From: an uncultured Bacteroidales bacterium
GTDB lineage: Bacteria > Bacteroidota > Bacteroidia > Bacteroidales > Paludibacteraceae
DNA: 64,000 nt
Direction: 5' to 3'
Assembly (NCBI GenBank): GCA_937907165.1
Contig: CALCUH010000034.1
Coordinates: forward strand, 20,093-84,092
Under the pieces are notes generated by a model. It searched no databases. It was not told the origin of the DNA and saw only the letters and a list, made by a program, of their open reading frames with translations. The position numbers and the translations under genes are program-made. Shown here one piece after another: positions 54,874 through 61,904 of the stretch. The first letter of the stretch is position 1. Each line of letters starts with the position of its first letter.

Positions 54874-55734
54874 ATGGCAGGCATAGATACAACCCCATCC
54901 ACCGTAGCGACCAACGCGCTTCAAGCCATACCGTTCGGCTCCATCATCGGAGGACCACTGAGCGCATGCATCGAGGCGCAGGCCAATGCGGCAAAGACAT
55001 CATGGGAGTTCATACGAGACGTCGGCCTGACTGATTCTGAGAACGGGGAGAAGAAAGCGATATATGTCAATTTCGAATACCGCAAAGACGGGCACAAGGC
55101 GATACTCAGCGTTCCTTTGCTGACCATCGTCCCGATACCCTACATCGCGATAAAAGACATCGACATACAATTCAAAGCCAGCATCTCCGCCGCCTCTTCG
55201 GTGTCTACAACAGAAAGCACCAGCACAAAAGTTGACGTCGGCATGAAAGCCAAAGCAGGATTCAACTTGGGTATTTTCCATGGAAGCATGGAAATGAACG
55301 CAAGCGTATCCAGCAAGAAAGATTCCTCCTCGACAAGAGACTCTAAATACAGTGTGGAATACACGATGGACGTCGCCGTAAAAGCGGGGCAAGACTCCAT
55401 GCCGGCAGGCATGGCTAAAGTATTGGAATTGCTCAACGAGTCTATCGATACCATACAATACGATGGAGAGCTAATCGTTTCCGCCCAAAAAATCACAACA
55501 GAGGACGGAGGTGTTTACGTGACTTATAAAAACGAGGATGGTTACTACGCCCCGGAAGATATAAAAATCTTTTGGGTCGAAAACGGGAACGCCACCAACG
55601 GAGCGAACGGAGCGAAAGCCCTGATAGACGGAACTGGCGCGGTTTGTCTGCTTTCGAAAGCGGGAGAATACCTCATTTCCGCAGGCAAGAAATCAGTACT
55701 CGTTGTTGTATCGGAAGCACAAGAAGATGTTTAA
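54874..55734 (+). CDS. DUF2589-like protein, paralog B
   Basis: 286 residues, no signal peptide. N-terminal IPFGSIIGGPLSACIEAQ block (19-36), WEFIRDVG, LSVPLLTIVPIPYIAI (78-93), then a longer hydrophobic/Met-rich strand region (about 118-145), the SKKDSSSTRDSKYS linker and VAVKAGQDSMPAGMAKVLELLNES (168-190). The tail (about 198-286) is beta-rich with VYVTYKNEDGYY and GEYLISAGKKSVLVVV, similar in place to the tail of A but divergent. It arose by duplication of the same ancestor as A. Cytoplasmic, function unknown. Confidence 0.75.
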   Translation: MAGIDTTPSTVATNALQAIPFGSIIGGPLSACIEAQANAAKTSWEFIRDVGLTDSENGEKKAIYVNFEYRKDGHKAILSVPLLTIVPIPYIAIKDIDIQFKASISAASSVSTTESTSTKVDVGMKAKAGFNLGIFHGSMEMNASVSSKKDSSSTRDSKYSVEYTMDVAVKAGQDSMPAGMAKVLELLNESIDTIQYDGELIVSAQKITTEDGGVYVTYKNEDGYYAPEDIKIFWVENGNATNGANGAKALIDGTGAVCLLSKAGEYLISAGKKSVLVVVSEAQEDV

Positions 55735-55820
55735 AGAGACAAAAAAGTTACTCCAAACAACTTCTAACAAATGATGGCTATATGATTTTCAATTATTAAA
55801 CAATCAAACTGAATAATAAC

Positions 55821-56918
55821 ATGCCAAGCACAACAGAAAACGGAGAGGTGTCTTTCTGCGATTCAGTGGACGTTAATGACTTCATCGGGAAATTACCCCT
55901 TGACAAAGTCATCGGCGAACCGCTGAACGCCGCCATCAGAGCGCAAGGAAACGCTGCGAAATCGATTCTGAGTTACATCAAAGACGTCGGTGTGGTAAAC
56001 AAAGACGGCAAAGAGATGTTCAGCACAGTATGCTTCAGTTTCACAAGCAACGGAAAACCTGTCAAAATCAGGATTCCGCTCATAACCCTTGTGCCGATTC
56101 CGACGTTGGGAATAGACACGATGACCTACGATTTCAAAGTCACCGTAAAATCTTCAACAGACTTCAACTTCACCCAAACCAACAGTTTCAACAGTTCCTT
56201 CAAACAAACGCTCTCCTACGATTTGCCCAAAGAGAGCGCAAAAGCAGAATCGACTGGTCAGACTGGTCAAAACGCAGGGTCGACTGGTCAGACTGGTCAA
56301 AGCACAGGTGCGAGTGGTCAAACCGGTCAGACTAGTCAAAACACAGGAGCAAATGGTCAAACCGACCAGACTAGTCAAAAAGCAGGGTCGGCTGATAAAA
56401 ACGCGGCAACTGGAAGCGGCACACAAGCAGCCTCCGCAAAGGAGACCGACACCGCAAATAAAGTAAAAAGCAATACGAAAGGATCTGTCACATTCGATGC
56501 CTCCTATTCAACAAAAAAGGATTCTACTTCCACAAAAGATTCCAAATATAGCGTTGAAGCGACCATCGACATCAATGTCACACTCGGAAAGGATGACATG
56601 CCAACCGGCATCTCCAAAATTTTGGAGATTCTGAACGAATCGACAGAATTGATAAATCCTAACGGTGAGTTGTCCGTTTCCAGCGCTTCCGCAGCGCTTT
56701 CCGAGAATAATGTGGCGTCTCTCACCGCCCAATACAAAGACGAGAACGGAAACCTAACGGCAAGCGCAATCACTTGCGCTCCCCATGGAGACAACAAGTC
56801 AAAAGTGGAAAGCGTCAACTGCGGAGACTACGTTCAATTCATCTTCTCCAAGGAAGGCATTTACGAAATTTGCGCAGGAAGCCAAAAAAGAGTTGTGGAA
56901 ATACTTCCCAAAGCTTGA
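55821..56918 (+). CDS. DUF2589-like protein, paralog C with Gln/Gly/Thr tandem-repeat insert
   Basis: 365 residues, no signal peptide. Core blocks: LPLDKVIGEPLNAAIRAQ (25-42), YIKDVG, IRIPLITLVPIPTLGI (83-98), STKKDSTSTKDSKYS (230-244) and VTLGKDDMPTGISKILEILNES (253-274). Between the second and third blocks sits a low-complexity insert (144-190) of four tandem repeats of S/A-xGQTxQ type. An Ig-like tail closes the protein (about 280-365). The 130-base gap after it holds a perfect hairpin. Function unknown; the flexible insert suggests a linker or an interaction segment. Confidence 0.75.
   Translation: MPSTTENGEVSFCDSVDVNDFIGKLPLDKVIGEPLNAAIRAQGNAAKSILSYIKDVGVVNKDGKEMFSTVCFSFTSNGKPVKIRIPLITLVPIPTLGIDTMTYDFKVTVKSSTDFNFTQTNSFNSSFKQTLSYDLPKESAKAESTGQTGQNAGSTGQTGQSTGASGQTGQTSQNTGANGQTDQTSQKAGSADKNAATGSGTQAASAKETDTANKVKSNTKGSVTFDASYSTKKDSTSTKDSKYSVEATIDINVTLGKDDMPTGISKILEILNESTELINPNGELSVSSASAALSENNVASLTAQYKDENGNLTASAITCAPHGDNKSKVESVNCGDYVQFIFSKEGIYEICAGSQKRVVEILPKA
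56250..56387 (+). repeat. In-frame tandem repeat inside paralog C
   Basis: Four units: two of 30 bases (56250-56279, 56280-56309) that differ at three positions, then two of 39 bases (56310-56348, 56349-56387). Each codes for Gly-Gln-Thr-rich sequence. Both unit lengths are multiples of three, so copy-number change keeps the frame. Confidence 0.85.
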
Positions 56919-56980
56919 AATGGCGGAAACAAGTTCTTCTCTCTTAGAACGATTTAATTCCGTCCAAGAGATTCATCACA

Positions 56981-57014
56981 CTATGTTATGAAGGAGAAAT
57001 CCTTCATAACATAG
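56981..57014 (+). promoter_or_regulatory. Perfect 15-bp RNA hairpin with GAAA tetraloop inside the operon
   Basis: Arm CTATGTTATGAAGGA (56981-56995), loop GAAA, arm 57000-57014 fully complementary. It is followed by TTAAAAAAAAC, not by a T-tract, so it is not a standard + strand terminator. A role as an mRNA-end protector, processing site or attenuator setting the ratio of upstream to downstream subunits is possible. Confidence 0.65.
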
Positions 57015-57048
57015 TTAAAAAAAACAAAAACAAAAAAAACACTAAAAG

Positions 57049-57729
57049 ATGTCAGAAAATAACAATACGAATACCGACACCAATCCCAGCTCATTAGTGG
57101 ATATTCTTACGGAAGCAGTCAATTCCGCCATTGATGCGGATCAAAATGCGATAGACACCTATTACACGAAACTAGCCGATTACACGCTAAACGAAAACGG
57201 TCTCGAAACATTAGACTGCAAAGTAAAAAGCGAAGACGGGAAAGACGTAATCGTGAGCATTCCCAGACTAGTGCTCATGCCGCTGCCTCTCCTCCACATT
57301 CAAGAAGCCACATTCGACGTAGAGGGAGAATGGGAAGTCGAAGAGAGCTCTAAAATGTCCACAGAGGTCCAACAAAAGGAAGAGGAAACTCGGGTCGCAA
57401 GAGCTTTAGGGAATGGATTAAGAGCCGGTCTTGCGAACGCAATAAAAGCGAACCAAATAAGGGCAGTTAAAACTCCAAGAATCAGATTATTACGTCCAGT
57501 TCAAAGCAAGAGCGAAACGGAAACGAACTCATCCGATTCGGGGAGCAGTAGTTCGGAATCCAAACAATCAATAAAAATGTCCATCAACGTCAAGATGGGA
57601 CAAGCCGAAATGCCAGCCGGATTAGTCAACCTCATCCAAGCGGTCAGCAACACCATACAAGTGAAACCCCGCCTAGAAACCGAGGATTACAATCGAAAGG
57701 GAGAAACGACCGAGCAAGAAGAAAACTAA
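57049..57729 (+). CDS. Divergent DUF2589-like protein, paralog D
   Basis: 226 residues, no signal peptide. It keeps the block order but is divergent: the N-terminal block reads LVDILTEAVNSAIDADQNAI (16-35), the central block VSIPRLVLMPLPLLHI (69-84), and the third block VKMGQAEMPAGLVNLIQAV (181-199). The middle carries a basic Arg/Lys-rich, then Ser-rich linker (about 105-175). There is no Ig-like tail. It is the first gene after the hairpin. It was placed in the family by the MPAGL and P-x-P blocks and by position; sequence identity with A-C is low. Confidence 0.65.
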   Translation: MSENNNTNTDTNPSSLVDILTEAVNSAIDADQNAIDTYYTKLADYTLNENGLETLDCKVKSEDGKDVIVSIPRLVLMPLPLLHIQEATFDVEGEWEVEESSKMSTEVQQKEEETRVARALGNGLRAGLANAIKANQIRAVKTPRIRLLRPVQSKSETETNSSDSGSSSSESKQSIKMSINVKMGQAEMPAGLVNLIQAVSNTIQVKPRLETEDYNRKGETTEQEEN

Positions 57730-57768
57730 TCAAAACAAATATAGTTTAAACGATAAAAACAGAGAAAC

Positions 57769-57993
57769 ATGCAATTTTCAGGAAATAAAATCCCAGGAAT
57801 GAATTGTCCTCAATGCGGGAACTTCATACCAACCACCATATCAGAGTTATTAAGCGCCAGCGGACTAAAATGTCCTCATTGCAACCTTATGTTGACCATC
57901 AACAGACAAGAGTCAAAAAGAGCGATGGAAATCCTACAAAAAGTAGACAACGCTGAAAAGAACTTACAAAAAGCCAGCTCATTTAACAGGTAA
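57769..57993 (+). CDS. Mini zinc-ribbon protein
   Basis: 74 residues with two CxxC pairs (C13-C16 in NCPQCG and C35-C38 in KCPHCN), 18 residues apart, typical of a zinc ribbon of the zinc_ribbon_2 or DksA-unrelated type, followed by a helical charged tail. It lies 39 bases after D and 5 bases before E. It may bind nucleic acid or act as a small assembly partner. The function is unknown. Confidence 0.7.
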   Translation: MQFSGNKIPGMNCPQCGNFIPTTISELLSASGLKCPHCNLMLTINRQESKRAMEILQKVDNAEKNLQKASSFNR

Positions 57994-57998
57994 GAAAC

Positions 57999-58832
57999 AT
58001 GAATGACGAAAACGTAATAATAGCGAACAGTGCGCTCGAATCCGTAAGTTTCGACAACTTAATAGGAGCACCGCTTGGAGCCTGCATCTCCGCCCAACAA
58101 CAAGCGGCGCAAACCACCATGGATTTTATCAAAATGATGGGATTCGAAGAGAGCGACTCAGAGAAAGAGGATTCGTTCGGGAAAGCCAGAATGATCTGCT
58201 TCGAGTACAATACGCCACAAGGAAAGACCGCAATCAAAGTGCCACTTCTTTCCATCATTCCAGTGCCATATCTTCAAATCGACAACGTCGACATCGAGTT
58301 CACGGCAGACGTGACCGCCACTTCAGAGGATACCTTCTCCGCCAAAATCGCCTCCACCAGTCGAAACAGCGAGACGAACAACAAGGCGAACATGAACTAC
58401 CAAAGTCTGGTCGGCATCAAGATCCACGCATCCAACGGCAATATGCCAGCAGGCTTAGCGAAGATTCTACAACTATTCGGAAACGAAGGAATTTCGGAGG
58501 AGATTGTCGGTGACGCCTCGACAGTTCAAGTCCAAGAAGAAGAGTTGGAAAAGCTCAAACAAGAGAGACAAAAATTGGAGGAAGAGGTCGAGAAACTTAA
58601 AAACAACACAAAGAAATACATGCTTGTGCTGCAAGAGAAACCGACCAATAACCAAAAGCTCAGAATCACCTCTATCGTAAAGAAGTTCGTTAAGGAAGCG
58701 AAGGAAGAAGATATCATTCCAGAGCTCCACAACGGAGGAGTCGTGGCATCCAACGTCTCACTCGAGATCGCCGAATTGATAAACGACGAGGTGGAAAAAT
58801 CAAATGTGGATATCCAAATAATCGAGATGTAA
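57999..58832 (+). CDS. DUF2589-like protein, paralog E with coiled coil and L7/L12-like C-terminal domain
   Basis: 277 residues, no signal peptide. Core blocks: VSFDNLIGAPLGACISAQQQAA (16-37), IKVPLLSIIPVPYLQI (79-94) and HASNGNMPAGLAKILQLFG (143-161). Residues about 177-205 form a coiled coil (EELEKLKQERQKLEEEVEKL). Residues 206-277 have a beta-alpha-alpha-beta-alpha-beta pattern (YMLVLQE; helix with IVKKFVKEA; KEEDIIPELH; VVASNVS; LEIAELINDEVEKS; VDIQII), the order of the ribosomal L7/L12 C-terminal domain and ClpS fold. This domain could recruit other proteins. The similarity is by pattern and needs a structure search. Confidence 0.7.
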   Translation: MNDENVIIANSALESVSFDNLIGAPLGACISAQQQAAQTTMDFIKMMGFEESDSEKEDSFGKARMICFEYNTPQGKTAIKVPLLSIIPVPYLQIDNVDIEFTADVTATSEDTFSAKIASTSRNSETNNKANMNYQSLVGIKIHASNGNMPAGLAKILQLFGNEGISEEIVGDASTVQVQEEELEKLKQERQKLEEEVEKLKNNTKKYMLVLQEKPTNNQKLRITSIVKKFVKEAKEEDIIPELHNGGVVASNVSLEIAELINDEVEKSNVDIQIIEM

Positions 58833-58844
58833 GAGGGAGAAGGA

Positions 58845-59954
58845 ATGGGCGAACAGCAGAATATGTTAACATCAAGGAAAGAGCGAGAGTCTGAGAAGCC
58901 GAATTTAGCACCCATTCCGTTAGGGAAAATGGTAAAGGCTCCGATCGCATCCTGCGTCAAAGCGCAATTCGGCATTTCGGAGGATGCGCTCGAAGCGTTC
59001 AAAAAGCAGGCGTTTCACAAAGATGGAGATCTTTATGTCGCCAATACGATATCTTTTTATTACACACAAGACAATCTGCTAAAAAAGATATCAGTTCCTG
59101 TCTTACTATTCATTCCCGACCCCTTCCTAGCAATTGATTCCGTGAAACTTTCCATGGTAGCGGAGCTATCCTCTTACAATTCCAACAACAAAATAGAAGG
59201 CTACATCACTAACAGGAGCAAAAGAAGGGAGTTGTCCGCCGGAGGATGTTCAGTGAACATAAATGTCAAATTAGGAGCTTGCGGACTCACAAACGGGCTC
59301 ACGAAACTACTTCAATTTTACGGGAACGACGGCATTCGATTCGAGACAAGGGAACAAGAAAAGAGCGAGAACCCGATTAGCGACGAGAGCAGCGAGACAA
59401 ACAACGCCCATGACAATCCGTCCGAAAACAGCAAAGACGAGACTCGTTCATCCGCCATCTCTTCCGATGGAGGGTTCTTCACACCATCTTCTTCACAACA
59501 ATCGTCAGGAAGTTCCTCAACATCGTTCCTTTCGGGAATAGTCTATTCCATCAACCAAAGGCAAAGATCTTCCTATAACGGGACCATTCTCAGAAGAGGG
59601 TCATCTATGGGAAGCGCACCAAGTAGCGGATTTTCCGTGTCACGCATCATAGAATCCATCGAGAGAAAGGAAGCAAAGATGGTCGAAGAAGGGAATGATG
59701 GAAAGGAACGGCAAACTCGACCAACTACAAGTCATTCCGGAATCTCTTCGTCAAAACAAACAGGAACGCATACATTCCTAAAAGGAATCATACAATCCAT
59801 CAACAAAGGAGATATCGCAGAGGAAGGAGAAGGGAACACCATCAGTGAGCCAGTTCCATCACGAGTCATCAAAAAGCGGTCGGAAAACCTAAACGCTCAA
59901 AAGGGGAAGAGCGCCCCAAGCGCCAAAGGGAATACAAAGAAAACAAAAAAATAA
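58845..59954 (+). CDS. Divergent DUF2589-like protein, paralog F with long disordered tail
   Basis: 369 residues, no signal peptide. The N-terminal half holds the core: IPLGKMVKAPIASCVKAQ (24-41), ISVPVLLFIPDPFLAI (82-97) and VKLGACGLTNGLTKLLQFYG (141-160), where MPAG is replaced by GLTNG. From residue about 170 the protein is Ser/Glu/Lys-rich and probably disordered. It carries three copies of a short motif, F-x-x-x-I-[IV]-x-S-I-[NE], at 228-237, 263-272 and 311-320. The C-terminus is Lys/Ala-rich. It lies 12 bases after E and 2 bases before the glycosyltransferase-like gene. Confidence 0.7.
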   Translation: MGEQQNMLTSRKERESEKPNLAPIPLGKMVKAPIASCVKAQFGISEDALEAFKKQAFHKDGDLYVANTISFYYTQDNLLKKISVPVLLFIPDPFLAIDSVKLSMVAELSSYNSNNKIEGYITNRSKRRELSAGGCSVNINVKLGACGLTNGLTKLLQFYGNDGIRFETREQEKSENPISDESSETNNAHDNPSENSKDETRSSAISSDGGFFTPSSSQQSSGSSSTSFLSGIVYSINQRQRSSYNGTILRRGSSMGSAPSSGFSVSRIIESIERKEAKMVEEGNDGKERQTRPTTSHSGISSSKQTGTHTFLKGIIQSINKGDIAEEGEGNTISEPVPSRVIKKRSENLNAQKGKSAPSAKGNTKKTKK

Positions 59955-59956
59955 AG

Positions 59957-60781
59957 ATGGACGGAACGATAGCCCTACACGTGAATTGGACACTTCCCCA
60001 AAGAACTAAGACGGAGAGCGACGACATTGAAATCGCAGATTTCGAACTTCTATGCACGACACTCTCCGCACTACTATGGAGAAAACACAACGGCAAAGTC
60101 AAACTCTATACAGACAGAGCCGGATTCAAGTATTACCAAAACGCAGGGATGTTAGATCTATGGAACGGAGGAATCGACATAGAAACCTTAGAAAGCATTC
60201 CACCATCAATTAATCCCACCATCTATTGGGCGGCGGCCAAAATTTTCGCCATACAAAACGAAAAAGGTCCGGTTGTCATGATGGACACGGATATGCTCGT
60301 ATGGAAGAACTTACCTGAAATAAAGGATCATCCGTTAGCGGCATTCCACACAGAACCGATAAACGGCTGCTACATCCCTTATGAAAAATTACTCAAAAGG
60401 AAAGATTACGAATTAGACCCAGAATGGGCGTGGGAGGAGCTGCCCGTCAACACGGCGCTCTGCTATATCGGAGACGAAAAATTCAAGAAATACTATACAT
60501 CTTCAGCCATAGACTTCATGACGGATAACGACGCCACCCCACCGGAGCTCATCTCACAAATGGTTTTCGCAGAACAAAGGATATTCTCTATGTGCGCAAA
60601 AAAAATGGGCATTCCCATACACACATTTCTACCTAAACTTTACGACGGAAACAACACTGATTTCACCCACATCTGGGGGGCAAAAGACGTGGCGAAGAAA
60701 GATCCCAACTTTCGGGAAGAATTATGTGAGGCTCTTACAAGAGCCATTCTGAGAGAATCCGGCAATTCAAGAGAAAGATGA
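59957..60781 (+). CDS. Glycosyltransferase-like protein (GT-A type with DxD motif; resembles DUF6734)
   Basis: 274-residue cytoplasmic protein. A GT-A-like core starts with an N-terminal beta strand (GTIALHVNW), KVKLYTDRAGFKYY and the metal-binding DxD in VVMMDTDMLVW (D110-T-D112), followed by LAAFHTEP and a later NTALCYIGD. These features fit nucleotide-sugar-dependent transferases. The overall pattern resembles the DUF6734 family, whose substrate is unknown. It is the last gene of the operon with a 2-base gap, so it may glycosylate one of the paralogs or be a structural partner. The donor and acceptor cannot be inferred. Confidence 0.65.
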   Translation: MDGTIALHVNWTLPQRTKTESDDIEIADFELLCTTLSALLWRKHNGKVKLYTDRAGFKYYQNAGMLDLWNGGIDIETLESIPPSINPTIYWAAAKIFAIQNEKGPVVMMDTDMLVWKNLPEIKDHPLAAFHTEPINGCYIPYEKLLKRKDYELDPEWAWEELPVNTALCYIGDEKFKKYYTSSAIDFMTDNDATPPELISQMVFAEQRIFSMCAKKMGIPIHTFLPKLYDGNNTDFTHIWGAKDVAKKDPNFREELCEALTRAILRESGNSRER

Positions 60782-60801
60782 TTTTCGAGACGATGCCACC
60801 A

Positions 60802-61638
60802 TCAATTTGAGAAGAGTTCAGCCACCTTCCCGGCATAGGTTTTAGACACCGGAATGATCTCGCAAGAGTCTCCCGAATCGAGTTCCAACTCCAATCCCTC
60901 CGTCGACTTACGAAGCACACGCACTTTTCGGAAATTGACCACATAGAAACGGTGGCAACGAAGGATATTGACACTGGAGAAAGCCTCCTCGATGTTTTTC
61001 AAAGAATTTCGAAGCATATACTTCACTTTCTCACCACGATTGTTTAAATAGACAATATAGACATAATTATCGGCAGATTGAGCATACAAAAAATCGTCTA
61101 TCTTAATCGAAATCCTAAAAACCCCCTTTTCATCGCAAAAATTCAAGTTTTCCTTACCCTTCTCAACAAATTTTTCTTGCTGGGAATATTGGGAAAGCAT
61201 CCTTTTTTTCTCTTGCAATGCGAAATAGAGCCAACAAATCGTGTAAGGCAACGCCAAAATGGAGATAGAAGAGACAAAAGTGCGGACCAATATGGTCATA
61301 AACGGTCGACCCGTCGAATTCACAAGCCATCCGAAAACGGACAATCCTAAAGTGATGAAAAGTATCTCAAGAACAATCCACCAGCAGAATTGGGTAAATG
61401 AGAATAGTAACTTTTTATTGAGTTTATAAAAGACGACCCTACTGCCCACCATAATGACGTAACCAATCAGCAGCAACGAAAAGACATAATAGTTAGATTG
61501 GTTCTCTTCCTCAAAACCACGAAGGAAAACATTCGGTCTATACAGGAAAGAAAACAAACAAGCTAATAAGAAAACCAACGTGAGGAAACTAACGATATCC
61601 CTCTTTTCCGTCATAAATATGGGTATGTGCCTATCCAT
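60802..61638 (-). CDS. Membrane-anchored LytTR transcriptional regulator
   Basis: 278 residues from the ATG at 61638, chosen because a promoter lies at 61657-61687. Four to five hydrophobic helices (about 12-150) are followed by a LytTR DNA-binding domain (about 185-278): FLYAQSADNYVYIVY, MLRNSLKNIEEAF, ILRCHRFYVVNFRKV. No REC domain is present, so it senses at the membrane and binds DNA directly. It is convergent with the DUF2589-like operon (20-base gap), a plausible regulator of that operon or of another target. Confidence 0.85.
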   Translation of the reverse strand: MDRHIPIFMTEKRDIVSFLTLVFLLACLFSFLYRPNVFLRGFEEENQSNYYVFSLLLIGYVIMVGSRVVFYKLNKKLLFSFTQFCWWIVLEILFITLGLSVFGWLVNSTGRPFMTILVRTFVSSISILALPYTICWLYFALQEKKRMLSQYSQQEKFVEKGKENLNFCDEKGVFRISIKIDDFLYAQSADNYVYIVYLNNRGEKVKYMLRNSLKNIEEAFSSVNILRCHRFYVVNFRKVRVLRKSTEGLELELDSGDSCEIIPVSKTYAGKVAELFSN

Positions 61639-61656
61639 CACAAATATTTTACTATG

Positions 61657-61687
61657 CAAAATTAGGCAAAATATCGGCACGCCCCAA
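61657..61687 (-). promoter_or_regulatory. Promoter of the LytTR regulator gene
   Basis: On the minus strand TTG (61685-61687) and TAATTTTG (61657-61664) with 20 bases between. It fixes the start downstream, at 61638. Confidence 0.65.
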
Positions 61688-61811
61688 TTTTTTAGGAAAG
61701 CAAGTATGGGAATCTTACACAAATATGAGTAATTTCGCCCCAAATTAGAGAATTTTGTCCCTTGATGAGGTTGCTATAAACCTTTCATTTTTTCGATGGA
61801 ATTGGCTTTTT

Positions 61812-61819
61812 TACCTTTG
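61812..61819 (+). promoter_or_regulatory. -7 element for the fabH-fabK-fabF operon
   Basis: TACCTTTG, about 85 bases before the fabH start. No clear -33 element. Confidence 0.45.
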
Positions 61820-61904
61820 CGACGTCAATCCAAGACAAACAAATCCGTTTCGATGGATGACGAGCAAACACGCGGGGCTCAAATCCGCCTTATGTAACTA
61901 AAAA

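Noticed and set aside
56250..56387. Possible CRISPR-like direct repeats
   Set aside because: Units are directly adjacent without spacers, in frame within a coding sequence, and code for low-complexity protein.
57015..57048. A-rich run after the C-D hairpin read as a terminator tail
   Set aside because: A terminator needs T on the transcribed + strand; here the run is A, and there is no minus strand gene to be terminated.
53969..60781. Contractile injection system, phage tail or gas-vesicle locus
   Set aside because: No sheath, baseplate, spike, tube, AAA+ chaperone, GvpA-like or other recognisable structural gene is present among the eight genes.
53969..60781. Mobile island or integrated element
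   Set aside because: No integrase, transposase, tRNA-associated repeat or flanking direct repeat was seen, and codon choice of the genes looks like that of the neighbours; only the leader is compositionally different.
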